Source: Pseudomonas sp. B21-015
GTDB taxonomy: Bacteria; Pseudomonadota; Gammaproteobacteria; Pseudomonadales; Pseudomonadaceae
Reading direction: 5' to 3'
DNA: 64,000 nucleotides
NCBI RefSeq assembly: GCF_024749285.1
Contig: NZ_CP087196.1
Span: forward strand, 310,001-374,000
Part shown: positions 37,773 through 45,520 of the stretch, in pieces
Layout: the number at the start of each line of letters is the position of its first letter
Numbering within the stretch: the stretch's first letter is position 1
Notes under the pieces: generated by a model
Databases searched by the model: none
Told to the model about the DNA's origin: nothing
What the model saw: the letters and a program-made list of their open reading frames with translations, nothing else
Position numbers and translations under genes: made by a program

Positions 37773-37922
37773 ATGAAACGCAAACCGGATTTACTATGGA
37801 TATTGGTTATTTTGTTCGGTTTGGGCGTCGTGACCACCGGCTATGCCCAAAGCCTGTGGGCCAACAAGACCGATGCTCCCGTCGAGATCGCGCAGCAACA
37901 GCCGTCGGCCTTCAAGCGCTGA
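37773..37922 (+). CDS. 49-aa single-pass membrane protein, conserved hypothetical
   Basis: ATG at 37773 to TGA at 37922 encodes 49 residues: a basic start MKRKPD, one hydrophobic helix (LLWILVILFGLGVVTTGYA, about 7-25) and a polar tail with SLWANKTD. The charge pattern predicts a tail outside the cytosol, either as an anchored protein or after signal cleavage at about A25. GGGGGGCAATCG lies before the ATG. The position between the EVE gene and the cyclo-ligase gene is one where I recall a small ORF in other Pseudomonas. The function is unknown. Confidence 0.72.
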   Translation: MKRKPDLLWILVILFGLGVVTTGYAQSLWANKTDAPVEIAQQQPSAFKR

Positions 37923-37957
37923 ACTGGTCTTTTGGACACCGCTGATTTCAGTGGCGT

Positions 37958-38563
37958 CTAGCCCGCGAGATACCACGCCTTGTCCGTGACCGTTCCCTGC
38001 AGCGGCACATCCCAGCTCGCCTGAGCCAATCGTTGAACCTTCTGACATTCATGGGCCAGGCCCAATAGCGTCGGCTTGCGCCAATTTTTACGGCGCGCCA
38101 GGTACGCCAGGCTCCGATCGTAGAAACCACCGCCCATTCCCAGGCGCCCGCCGACATCGTCAAACCCCACCAGCGGCAACAACACCAGATCCAGCGCCCA
38201 GACCTTGCGTTGTCGGGCGATGTTGTGCCGTGGTTCGGGGATACGGAAGCGGTTGGGTTTGAGCTTTTCGCCGGGACGAATCCGCTGGAACACCATTTTG
38301 GTTCGCGGCCAGGCACTGAGCACCGGCAGGTACGTCGCCTTGCCCCGACGTTGCGCGGCACGCATCAGCAGGCGCGGATCGATTTCACCGTCGGTGGGCA
38401 GGTACAGAGATATGTGTTTGGCGCGGCGGAACAGCGGGTGCTGGGCCAATTGCTTATACAGCCCGCGAGCGGCCTGGCGCTGCTGATTGGGAGTCAGTGC
38501 GCGGCGGGCCTTGCGCAGCATGCGTCGAAGTTGCGGGCGGGGCAGCAGCGCAGGTTCGGTCAT
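37958..38563 (-). CDS. 5-formyltetrahydrofolate cyclo-ligase
   Basis: The product has 201 residues. It converts 5-formyl-THF to 5,10-methenyl-THF with ATP. Conserved parts are LRKARRALTPNQQRQAARGL at the start, HISLYLPTDGEIDPRLLM, and the C-terminal LLPLVGFDDVGGRLGMGGGFYDRSLA, the glycine-rich nucleotide/folate site. In E. coli the homologue ygfA is downstream of the 6S RNA gene ssrS, and the same order is seen here on the minus strand. A terminator lies between 6S RNA and this gene, so part of the 6S transcripts may read through. Confidence 0.93.
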   Translation of the reverse strand: MTEPALLPRPQLRRMLRKARRALTPNQQRQAARGLYKQLAQHPLFRRAKHISLYLPTDGEIDPRLLMRAAQRRGKATYLPVLSAWPRTKMVFQRIRPGEKLKPNRFRIPEPRHNIARQRKVWALDLVLLPLVGFDDVGGRLGMGGGFYDRSLAYLARRKNWRKPTLLGLAHECQKVQRLAQASWDVPLQGTVTDKAWYLAG

Positions 38564-38604
38564 GGATTCGGGCTTCGGATGTGCGAGTACTAAAGCGTAC
38601 CCGT

Positions 38605-38639
38605 AAAAAAGCCGATGCCGGTATGAAAACCGGCATCGG
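38605..38639 (-). terminator. Rho-independent terminator after 6S RNA
   Basis: On the minus strand the stem ccgatgccgg-N8-ccggcatcgg is followed by CTTTTTT. It lies directly downstream of the 6S RNA region and before the cyclo-ligase gene, so it can end 6S transcription and limit read-through. Confidence 0.9.
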
Positions 38640-38648
38640 ACTGAAATC

Positions 38649-38826
38649 AGGCTCCCCGGATGAACCGCTGTCGACTTAGCCCTTGAACCCGAAAGTTCAA
38701 GGTGGAAGATGCAGTAGGCTTTAAGGCTTTCCGTCTAGCGGACATGCACACCAGCCCAACGTGCAACCTCCAGGGTAGTGCGAATCGGCTCAGGGACGTC
38801 GTCAACTGGCAAGCACCCCAGGGAGT
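38649..38826 (-). ncRNA. ssrS: 6S RNA (SsrS)
   Basis: The sequence between zapA and the cyclo-ligase gene reads, on the minus strand, CTCCCTGGGGTGCTTGCCAG near the 5' end and CGGTTCATCCGGGGAGC near the 3' end. These pair to close the long 6S rod. The conserved Pseudomonas blocks GTTGGGCTGGTGTGCATGTC and CTTGAACTTTCGGGTTCAAG lie between. 6S RNA mimics an open promoter and binds sigma-70 RNA polymerase. Both ends are estimated to within about 5 nt from the promoter and the closing stem. Confidence 0.88.
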
Positions 38827-38832
38827 GATGCG

Positions 38833-38861
38833 AGTATACCCCAAGCGGTCTCGCGTTTCAG
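38833..38861 (-). promoter_or_regulatory. sigma-70 promoter of 6S RNA
   Basis: The minus-strand -10 TATACT (plus 38833-38838) is 17 bp from a -35-like CTGAAA (plus 38856-38861). The -35 box overlaps the last codons of zapA. It is placed correctly to start 6S RNA near 38826. Confidence 0.65.
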
Positions 38862-39175
38862 CCCTTGGTGACATCCGGATCGGTCGACAGCACCAGATCG
38901 ACGCGGTCCAGCAGGTCGCGAACCTGCTCTCGGGTCGAGCTGCTGGCCTGCACATCCGGGCGTTCTTCCTTGTGCAGGAGATCGTGCGTAATGTTCAGCG
39001 CGGCCATCACCGCGATGCGGTCGGCGCCGATGACTTTGCCGCTGCTGCGGATTTCGCGCATCTTGCCGTCCAGGTAACGGGCGGCGCTGATCAGGTTGCT
39101 GCGCTCTTCCTGGGGGCAGATGATCGAATATTCTTTGTCGAGGATCTGCACGGTAACGCTATTGCTTGAACTCAT
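38858..39175 (-). CDS. zapA: cell division protein ZapA
   Basis: The product has 105 residues. It has the ZapA N-terminal beta-hairpin domain (SNSVTVQILDKEYSIICPQEERSNLISAARYLDGKMREIR) and then a long helix (GADRIAVMAALNITHDLL...) that forms the tetramer coiled coil. ZapA bundles FtsZ filaments at the division site in the cytosol. It overlaps the upstream TIGR02449 gene by 4 bp and is followed directly by 6S RNA, the order conserved in gamma-proteobacteria. Confidence 0.93.
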   Translation of the reverse strand: MSSSNSVTVQILDKEYSIICPQEERSNLISAARYLDGKMREIRSSGKVIGADRIAVMAALNITHDLLHKEERPDVQASSSTREQVRDLLDRVDLVLSTDPDVTKG

Positions 39176-39381
39176 GAGTCTTGCTCCAGGGCCTTGAGGC
39201 GCGAAATCATCGATTCGACCTTACGCCGGGCGATTTCATTTTTTTCAATGAGGTGCGCGCGTTCCTCGCGCCAGGTCTTTTCCTGAGCTAATAGGAGTCC
39301 ATTCTGACTCTTTAGTTGCTCGACTCGAGTAATTAGCAGTTCAAGTCTGGCCATCAGCGCTTGCAGGTCGGTGTCTTCCAT
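39172..39381 (-). CDS. TIGR02449 family coiled-coil protein (ZapB-like)
   Basis: The product has 69 residues and is one continuous coiled coil: LQALMARLELLITRVEQLKSQ, then LLAQEKTWREERAHLIEKNEIARRKVESMISRLKALEQDS. The ATG at 39381 (MEDTDLQ) matches what I recall of relatives; a GTG 9 bp upstream is possible. TIGR02449 proteins sit before zapA in many gamma-proteobacteria and resemble ZapB in size and structure. A role in Z-ring organisation is inferred from the 4-bp overlap with zapA. Confidence 0.82.
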   Translation of the reverse strand: MEDTDLQALMARLELLITRVEQLKSQNGLLLAQEKTWREERAHLIEKNEIARRKVESMISRLKALEQDS

Positions 39382-39504
39382 TGGGTCCACTGGGGTCTGA
39401 TGGATGGTAGCGGGCGGACAGCCTTTAATAGTCTTGGCGAGTCTGTCGATGTAGGATACAAGGCCTTCATTCTAGACATAGCGCCGTCTGGCGCCTAGCT
39501 GCCC

Positions 39505-40059
39505 ATGCCCATTCAGAATTCTCCGTACCAAGCCTTTGCCACCCTGCTGAGCACCAGCGGCCATCCCGTCTCGCCTGCCGAACTGCACGGCCTGTTGCTC
39601 GGCCGCAGTTGCGCCGGTGCCGGTTTCGATGCCGACAGCTGGCTGGCCGACGCCACCGAGCTGCTCGAAGGCGAGCCGCAAGACAACGTTCGCAACGCCT
39701 TGATCGGCCTGCAAGAGATGGTCAAGGGCGAGCTGACCAGCGACGACATGACCGTGGTTCTGCTGCTGCCGACCGACGACGCGCCGCTCACCGAGCGTGC
39801 GGCCGCGCTGGGCCAGTGGTGCCAGGGCTTCCTCACCGGCTTCGGGCTGACCCGTCGCGAATATGCCCTGAGCACTGAAGCCACCGAAGTGCTGCAGGAT
39901 CTGGCCGCCATCGCCCAGGTGCAAGACGCCCTGGAAGAGTCCGACGACGGCGAAAGCGACTACATGGAAGTCATGGAATACCTGCGCGTCGCGCCGCTGT
40001 TGCTGTTCACCGAAACCAAGAAAACCGACGAAGCGGCTGCCAAACCGTCGTTGCATTAA
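39505..40059 (+). CDS. UPF0149 (YecA/YgfB-like) family protein
   Basis: The product has 184 residues and is all-helical and acidic. Family motifs are [16 protein letters not shown] near the start, [28 protein letters not shown] in the middle, and [23 protein letters not shown] near the end. No SEC-C zinc tail is present, so it is the YgfB rather than the YecA type. E. coli ygfB stands before pepP-ubiH-ubiI, as here. P. aeruginosa YgfB has been linked to control of beta-lactamase genes. The pepP start follows after 27 bp. Confidence 0.9.
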   Translation: MPIQNSPYQAFATLLSTSGHPVSPAELHGLLLGRSCAGAGFDADSWLADATELLEGEPQDNVRNALIGLQEMVKGELTSDDMTVVLLLPTDDAPLTERAAALGQWCQGFLTGFGLTRREYALSTEATEVLQDLAAIAQVQDALEESDDGESDYMEVMEYLRVAPLLLFTETKKTDEAAAKPSLH

Positions 40060-40086
40060 TCGCGTGCAAGGGAAAGCCATCTGCCC

Positions 40087-41421
40087 ATGATTCATATCCC
40101 GAAATCGGAATACAGCCGTCGCCGCAAGGCCCTGATGGCGCAGATGGAACCCAACAGCATCGCCATTCTGCCCGCTGCCGCGGTTGCCATCCGCAACCGC
40201 GACGTCGAGCACGTCTACCGTCAGGACAGCGACTTCCAGTACCTCAGCGGGTTTCCCGAGCCTCAGGCCGTTATCGTGCTAATGCCGGGTCGCGAACATG
40301 GCCAATACGTGCTGTTTTGCCGTGAGCGTAATCCCGAGCGTGAATTGTGGGACGGTTTGCGCGCCGGTCAGGAAGGCGCGATCCGCGATTTCGGCGCTGA
40401 CGACGCTTTCCCGATCTCCGACATCGACGACATCCTGCCGGGCCTGATCGAAGGCCGTGACCGGGTGTATACGGCCATGGGCAGCAACCCGGAGTTCGAT
40501 CGACACCTTATGGACTGGATCAACGTGATCCGCTCCAAGGCGAACCTCGGCGCCCAGCCGCCGAACGAGTTCGTTGCCCTGGATCATCTGCTTCATGACA
40601 TGCGCCTGTATAAATCGGCGGCAGAAGTGAAGGTGATGCGCGAAGCCGCGCGGATTTCCGCTCAAGCCCATATTCGTGCGATGCAGGCCAGCCGCGCCGG
40701 TTTGCATGAATTCAGCCTCGAAGCCGAGTTGGATTACGAATTCCGCAAGGGTGGGGCGAAGATGCCGGCCTACGGTTCGATCGTCGCCGCTGGGCGCAAC
40801 AGCTGCATCCTGCATTACCAGCAGAATGACGCGGTGCTCAAGGACGGCGATCTGGTGCTGATCGACGCCGGTTGCGAGATCGACTGCTACGCCAGCGATA
40901 TCACCCGCACCTGGCCGGTCAACGGCAAGTATTCACCGGAGCAGAAGGCGATCTACGAGTTGGTGCTGGCTTCCCAGGAAGCGGCGTTTGCCGAAATCGC
41001 GCCGAACAAACACTGGAATCAGGCGCACGAAGCCACGGTCCGGGTGATTACCGCCGGGTTGGTGAAATTGGGCCTGTTGCAGGGCGATGTCGACGAACTG
41101 ATCGCCAGCGAAGCCTACAAGGCGTTTTACATGCACCGCGCCGGCCACTGGCTGGGCATGGATGTGCATGACGTTGGCGAGTACAAGGTCGGCGGTGAAT
41201 GGCGCGTGTTGGAAGTCGGCATGGCGCTGACGGTGGAGCCGGGCATCTACATTGCTGCGGACAACCAGAACGTGGCGAAGAAATGGCGCGGCATTGGCGT
41301 GCGTATCGAGGACGACGTGGTGGTCACCAAAACCGGTTGTGAAATCCTGACTGACGGCGTGCCGAAAACGGTCGCCGAGATCGAGGCCTTGATGGCCGCT
41401 GCACGGACACAAGCGGCATGA
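40087..41421 (+). CDS. pepP: Xaa-Pro aminopeptidase PepP
   Basis: The product has 444 residues. The N-terminal creatinase-like domain is followed by the pita-bread metalloprotease. The two-metal site is visible: Asp residues in LIDAGCEIDCYASDITRTW, His in HRAGHWLGMDVHDVGEY, Glu in LTVEPGIYI and in GVRIEDDVVV. It removes the N-terminal residue from peptides with proline at position 2, in the cytosol, using manganese. Its stop overlaps the start of ubiH by 4 bp (ATGA). The order ygfB-pepP-ubiH-ubiI is conserved with E. coli. Confidence 0.95.
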   Translation: MIHIPKSEYSRRRKALMAQMEPNSIAILPAAAVAIRNRDVEHVYRQDSDFQYLSGFPEPQAVIVLMPGREHGQYVLFCRERNPERELWDGLRAGQEGAIRDFGADDAFPISDIDDILPGLIEGRDRVYTAMGSNPEFDRHLMDWINVIRSKANLGAQPPNEFVALDHLLHDMRLYKSAAEVKVMREAARISAQAHIRAMQASRAGLHEFSLEAELDYEFRKGGAKMPAYGSIVAAGRNSCILHYQQNDAVLKDGDLVLIDAGCEIDCYASDITRTWPVNGKYSPEQKAIYELVLASQEAAFAEIAPNKHWNQAHEATVRVITAGLVKLGLLQGDVDELIASEAYKAFYMHRAGHWLGMDVHDVGEYKVGGEWRVLEVGMALTVEPGIYIAADNQNVAKKWRGIGVRIEDDVVVTKTGCEILTDGVPKTVAEIEALMAAARTQAA

Positions 41422-42605
41422 ATCGAGTCAATCTGGCAATCATCGGCGGTGGCCTGGTTGGCGCCAGTCTGGCGTTGGCGTTGCAGGCCGGGGCCAAGGC
41501 CCGTGGCTGGAAGATCGTGCTGATCGAACCGTTTGCCCCCGGCGATACGTACCAGCCAAGCTATGACGCCCGTTCTTCGGCGCTGTCCTTTGGCGCCCGG
41601 CAGATTTATCAACGGTTGGGTGTGTGGCAGGAAATCTCCCGCCGCGCCGAGCCGATCAAACAGATTCATGTCTCCGACCGTGGGCGTTTCTCCACCGCGC
41701 GGCTGTCGGCAATGGAAGAGGGCGTTCCGGCGCTGGGTTATGTGGTGGAAAACGCCTGGCTCGGCCAATGCCTCTGGCAAGGTCTGGACAAGGACGTAAT
41801 CAGTTGGCGTTGCCCGGCGGAAGTCACCGGCATGGAACCGCTGACCGATGGCTATCGCCTGACCCTCAACGATGAAACCCTGCTGGAGTGCGACCTCGCG
41901 GTGCTGGCCGATGGCGGGCGTTCGGGGCTGCGTGAACAACTGGGGATCGGTATCAAAAAACGCCCTTACAACCAGAGCGCGCTGATCGCCAACATCACCC
42001 CGAGCGAAGCCCACAACGGCATGGCCTTCGAGCGTTTTACCGACGATGGCCCGATGGCCTTGCTGCCGCTGCCGGACAATCGCTGCGCCTTGGTCTGGAC
42101 CCGTCTGGGCATGGACGCGCAACGGCTGGCGGCCCTCGATGAGCGCAGCTTTCTCAGCGAGTTGCAGGGCGTCTTCGGTTATCGCCTGGGCACCCTGAAA
42201 CAGGTCGGTGCACGGAATTTGTATCCGCTGTCGCTGATCGAAGCCGAGGAACAAGTCCGCCCGCATCTGGCGATCCTCGGCAACGCCGCTCACAGCCTGC
42301 ATCCGATTGCCGGACAAGGCTTCAACCTGTCCCTGCGCGATGCCCAGGCCTTGGCCGACACCTTGTTGGGCAGCGAGACAGCGCCCGGCGACTTCGCCAC
42401 CTTGCAGGCCTACCGTGAGCGCCAGCGTCTGGACCAGAACCTGACCGTGGGTTTCTCCGATCAGGTCACCCGGTTGTTCGGCAGTACCCAGCCGCTGGTT
42501 TCCCTGGGCCGCAACATCGGCCTGCTCGGCCTCGATCTGCTGCCGCCGGCCAAGCGCTGGTTCGCCCGGCAGGCCATGGGCCTGGGTACGCGTCCCGATG
42601 TTTGA
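41418..42605 (+). CDS. ubiH: 2-octaprenyl-6-methoxyphenol hydroxylase UbiH
   Basis: The product has 395 residues and is a class A FAD monooxygenase. The N-terminal dinucleotide motif is IIGGGLVGASLALAL, the DG motif is VLADGGRSGLR, and the second FAD motif is LGNAAHSLHPIAGQGFNLSLRD. It hydroxylates C-4 of the ubiquinone precursor ring with O2 and NAD(P)H, probably in a Ubi complex. It overlaps pepP by 4 bp. The family contains UbiH, UbiI and UbiF; assignment to UbiH follows position after pepP. Confidence 0.93.
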   Translation: MNRVNLAIIGGGLVGASLALALQAGAKARGWKIVLIEPFAPGDTYQPSYDARSSALSFGARQIYQRLGVWQEISRRAEPIKQIHVSDRGRFSTARLSAMEEGVPALGYVVENAWLGQCLWQGLDKDVISWRCPAEVTGMEPLTDGYRLTLNDETLLECDLAVLADGGRSGLREQLGIGIKKRPYNQSALIANITPSEAHNGMAFERFTDDGPMALLPLPDNRCALVWTRLGMDAQRLAALDERSFLSELQGVFGYRLGTLKQVGARNLYPLSLIEAEEQVRPHLAILGNAAHSLHPIAGQGFNLSLRDAQALADTLLGSETAPGDFATLQAYRERQRLDQNLTVGFSDQVTRLFGSTQPLVSLGRNIGLLGLDLLPPAKRWFARQAMGLGTRPDV

Positions 42606-42711
42606 GTGGCTGGCGAACCCAGTCGATATTCACGACAGCGCAGGCACCTTGGTGGCGTGCGTCGAGAAAACCCTTTACGTGCGGCTCAAGCCGCAAGCGA
42701 GACAGGCCTAA
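42598..42711 (+). CDS. possible 37-aa ORF between ubiH and ubiI
   Basis: ATG at 42598 overlaps the ubiH stop (ATGTTTGA) and runs to TAA at 42709-42711, 3 bp before the ubiI ATG. It encodes 37 residues (MFEWLANPVDIHDSAGTLVA...) with no known motif. Tight spacing on both sides suggests either coupling between ubiH and ubiI or chance. Some Pseudomonas carry an annotated hypothetical gene at this spot, as I remember it. There is no clear ribosome site. Confidence 0.3.
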   Translation: MFEWLANPVDIHDSAGTLVACVEKTLYVRLKPQARQA

Positions 42712-42714
42712 AGC

Positions 42715-43938
42715 ATGGAAATGCGCGCAGATCTGCTGATTGTCGGGGCCGGAATGGTCGGCAGTGCCCTGGCGCTGGCGTTACAGAACAGTGGGCTCGA
42801 AGTCCTGCTGCTGGACGGTAGCCCCCTGAGCGTCAAACCCTTCGATGGGCAAGCGCCGTTCGAACCGCGTGTAAGCGCCCTGTCGGCGGCCAGCCAACGC
42901 ATACTCGAACGCCTGGGCGTCTGGGACGGCATCGCCAATCGACGCAGCAGCCCCTACACCGACATGCACGTCTGGGACGGCAGCGGCACCGGGCAGATCC
43001 ATTTCTCGGCGACCAGCGTACATGCCGACGTGCTCGGGCATATCGTCGAGAACCGCGTGGTTCAGGACGCCTTGCTCGATCGACTGCACGACTGCGATCT
43101 CGGGATGCTGGCCAATGCGCGTCTGGAGCAGATGCGCCGCTCCGGTGACGACTGGCTGCTGACCCTGGCCGATGGCCGTACCTTGCGGGCGCCGTTGGTG
43201 ATCGCGGCGGATGGCGCCAACTCGGCGGTGCGGCGCCTGACCGGCGTCGCGACCCGCGAGTGGGATTACATGCACCACGCGATCGTCACCAGTGTGCGCA
43301 GTTCCAAACCTCATCAAATGACCGCCTGGCAGCGTTTCACCGACAACGGCCCGCTGGCGTTTCTGCCACTGGAACGGGACGGCCAGCAGGATTGGTGCTC
43401 GATCGTCTGGTCGACCACGCCGAGCGAAGCCGAACGCCTGATGGCGCTGGACGACGAAGGCTTCTGCAAGGCGCTGGAGCGGGCCTTTGAAGGCTGCCTC
43501 GGCACGGTACTCAGCGTCGACCCGCGCCTGTGCGTGCCGCTGCGTCAGCGTCATGCCAAGCGTTACGTGGCCGAAGGCCTGGCGCTGATCGGTGACGCGG
43601 CCCACACCATCCATCCGTTGGCCGGGCAGGGCGTGAACCTCGGCTTTCTCGATGCCGCGGTGCTGGCCGAAGTGCTGCTGCAAGCGGCCGCGCGCGGTGA
43701 GCGGTTGGCGGATGTGAAAGTGCTCAGTCGCTACGAGCGTCGGCGCATGCCCCACAACCTGGCGTTGATGGCGGCGATGGAAGGGTTCGAGCGCTTGTTC
43801 CAGGCCGATCCGTTGCCGGTGCGCTGGTTGCGCAATGCCGGGTTGAAGATGGTCGATCAGATGCCCGAGGCCAAGGCATTGTTCGTGCGCGAAGCGCTTG
43901 GGTTGATCGGGGATTTGCCGGCGCTTGCCAAGGCTTGA
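42715..43938 (+). CDS. ubiI: 2-octaprenylphenol hydroxylase UbiI (VisC) family FAD monooxygenase
   Basis: The product has 407 residues, the same class A FAD fold as UbiH. Motifs are LLIVGAGMVGSALALAL, VIAADGANSAVRRL and IGDAAHTIHPLAGQGVNLGFLD. In E. coli UbiI does the C-5 hydroxylation of the ubiquinone ring and is directly downstream of ubiH. The 3' 28 codons (from the DQMPEAKALFVREALG region) are repeated in the following DNA by a 190-bp tandem duplication. The working gene itself is intact. Confidence 0.92.
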   Translation: MEMRADLLIVGAGMVGSALALALQNSGLEVLLLDGSPLSVKPFDGQAPFEPRVSALSAASQRILERLGVWDGIANRRSSPYTDMHVWDGSGTGQIHFSATSVHADVLGHIVENRVVQDALLDRLHDCDLGMLANARLEQMRRSGDDWLLTLADGRTLRAPLVIAADGANSAVRRLTGVATREWDYMHHAIVTSVRSSKPHQMTAWQRFTDNGPLAFLPLERDGQQDWCSIVWSTTPSEAERLMALDDEGFCKALERAFEGCLGTVLSVDPRLCVPLRQRHAKRYVAEGLALIGDAAHTIHPLAGQGVNLGFLDAAVLAEVLLQAAARGERLADVKVLSRYERRRMPHNLALMAAMEGFERLFQADPLPVRWLRNAGLKMVDQMPEAKALFVREALGLIGDLPALAKA

Positions 43939-44228
43939 GATCTTCGCTGCGGTAACTGGCGCCATCGCGGGCAAGCCCGCTCCCACAGGATCTTCAGGGC
44001 TCACACATAATGCATTAACACCTGAATACCTGTGGGAGATGGTCGATCAGATGCCCGAGGCCAAGGCGTTGTTCGTGCGCGAAGCGCTTGGGTTGATCGG
44101 GGATTTGCCGGCGCTTGCCAAGGCTTGAGATCTTCGCTGCGGTAACTGGCGCCATCGCGGGCAAGCCCGCTCCCACAGGATCTTCAGGGCTCACACATAA
44201 TGCATTAACACCTGAATACCTGTGGGAG
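43847..44228. repeat. 190-bp tandem duplication of ubiI 3' end plus half REP
   Basis: Copy 1 is 43847-44038 and copy 2 is 44037-44228, with period 190 bp and 1 mismatch seen (A at 43878, G at 44068). Each copy holds the last 30 or so codons of ubiI and the stop, then one REP arm and spacer. The duplication joint lies in the right REP arm of copy 1 (tgtgggag then atggtcgatc). Copy 2 retains the full REP pair. The second ubiI tail is a non-functional fragment in another frame. The event looks recent. It fills most of the 437-bp gap before the iron gene. Confidence 0.92.
43963..43989. repeat. orphan REP arm inside copy 1 of the duplication
   Basis: catcgcgggcaagcccgctc followed by ccacagg is the left REP arm. 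Its partner in this copy is cut after tgtgggag at the duplication joint. Confidence 0.8.
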
Positions 44229-44246
44229 CGGGCTTGCCCGCGATGG
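44153..44246. repeat. intact REP doublet after the duplication
   Basis: The left arm at 44153-44179 and right arm at 44219-44246 (gagcgggcttgcccgcgatg core) are inverted around 39 bp. This is the ancestral element after ubiI. Confidence 0.88.
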
Positions 44247-44321
44247 CGGCAGATCAGACACCTCATATCCCTAGCTGTGCAACATCTGGTAACGCCTCCA
44301 CCCACTGTTCGATTGAGAAGC

Positions 44322-44343
44322 GAAATGTGAGTCCTTATCATTT
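44322..44343 (+). promoter_or_regulatory. possible Fur box upstream of iron ABC genes
   Basis: The segment gaaatgtgagtccttatcat then tt has an exact half TTATCATTT and a weaker inverted half GAAATGTGA, 33 bp before the binding-protein start. Fur control is expected for a ferric-iron importer. The match is partial. Confidence 0.4.
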
Positions 44344-44375
44344 GGCATCACTTCCCCTTTCGAGAGACCGCCTCC

Positions 44376-45380
44376 ATGTTGGCACCCAAGCGTCTACTGA
44401 CCGCACTGGCCCTGACCCTGATTGGCAGCGCCGCCGCCCAGGCCGCCGACGAGGTGGTGGTTTACTCCTCGCGTATCGATGAACTGATCAAACCGGTCTT
44501 CGATGCCTACACCCAAAAGACCGGCGTGCAGGTGAAGTTCATCACCGACAAGGAAGCGCCGCTGATGCAGCGGATCAAGGCCGAGGGCGAAAACGCCACC
44601 GCCGACCTGCTGCTGACCGTCGATGCCGGCAACCTCTGGCAGGCCGAGCAGATGGGCATTCTCCAGCCGTTCACGTCCACGGTGATCGACGCCAACATCC
44701 CGCTGCAATACCGCGCTTCTTCCCATGCCTGGACCGGTCTGAGCCTGCGGGCGCGGACCATCGCCTACTCCACCGGCCGGGTAAAACCCGGTGAGCTGAC
44801 CACCTACGAAGCGCTGGCCGACAAACAGTGGGAAGGCCGCCTGTGCCTGCGCACGGCGAAGAAGGTCTACAACCAGTCCCTGACCGCCACCATGATCGAA
44901 GTCCATGGCGCCGAGAAAACCGAGAAAATCCTCAAGGGCTGGGTCAACAACCTGTCCACCGACGTGTTCTCCGACGACATCGCGGTACTGGAAGCGATCA
45001 ACGCCGGTCAGTGCGACGTCGGCATCGTCAACACTTACTACTACGGCCGCCTGCACAAACAGAAGCCAGACCTGCCGGTGAAGCTGTTCTGGCCGAATCA
45101 GGGCGACCGGGGCGTACACGTGAACCTGTCGGGCATTGGCCTGACCAAGCACGCGCCGCACCCGGAAGCCGCCAAGGCTTTGGTGGAGTGGATGACCACG
45201 CCTGAAGCGCAAAAGATTTTCGCTGACGTGAACCAGGAGTTCCCGGCCAACCCTGCCGTTCAGCCTTCAGCGGAAGTCGCGAGTTGGGGCAAGTTCGTGG
45301 CCGACACCTTGCCGGTGGAAATCGCCGGCAAGCGCCAGGCTGAAGCGATTCGGATGATGGATCGGGTCGGCTGGAACTGA
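44376..45380 (+). CDS. ferric-iron ABC transporter periplasmic binding protein (FbpA/AfuA-like)
   Basis: The product has 334 residues with a signal peptide ending at AQAA (about residue 22). The mature protein begins [31 protein letters not shown], the FbpA opening. It also has [15 protein letters not shown], and the tyrosine pair NTYYYGRL that coordinates Fe(III) in FbpA. The C terminus has [18 protein letters not shown]. It binds free Fe(III) in the periplasm and gives it to the permease. The permease gene is 140 bp downstream with a REP-like hairpin between. No ATPase gene is adjacent, so that part must be encoded elsewhere. Confidence 0.93.
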   Translation: MLAPKRLLTALALTLIGSAAAQAADEVVVYSSRIDELIKPVFDAYTQKTGVQVKFITDKEAPLMQRIKAEGENATADLLLTVDAGNLWQAEQMGILQPFTSTVIDANIPLQYRASSHAWTGLSLRARTIAYSTGRVKPGELTTYEALADKQWEGRLCLRTAKKVYNQSLTATMIEVHGAEKTEKILKGWVNNLSTDVFSDDIAVLEAINAGQCDVGIVNTYYYGRLHKQKPDLPVKLFWPNQGDRGVHVNLSGIGLTKHAPHPEAAKALVEWMTTPEAQKIFADVNQEFPANPAVQPSAEVASWGKFVADTLPVEIAGKRQAEAIRMMDRVGWN

Positions 45381-45400
45381 GTCTGTTGTTTTAAAGATCA

Positions 45401-45478
45401 AAAGATCGCAGCCTTCGGCAGCTCCTATATTGGGATGATGTACGCCCGGTAGGAGCTGCCGCGGGCTGCGATCTTTTT
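45401..45478. repeat. REP-like inverted pair (AGGAGCTGCCG type) between binding-protein and permease genes
   Basis: Arms agatcgcagccttcggcagc and taggagctgccgcgggctgc are inverted, and the right arm ends in gatcttttt, which gives a terminator-like T run. It could lower permease transcription relative to the binding protein and protect the upstream mRNA. Confidence 0.72.
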
Positions 45479-45520
45479 GCATATTCCCTACACTTCGTTG
45501 ATTTACCCGAGAGCTTTTCC

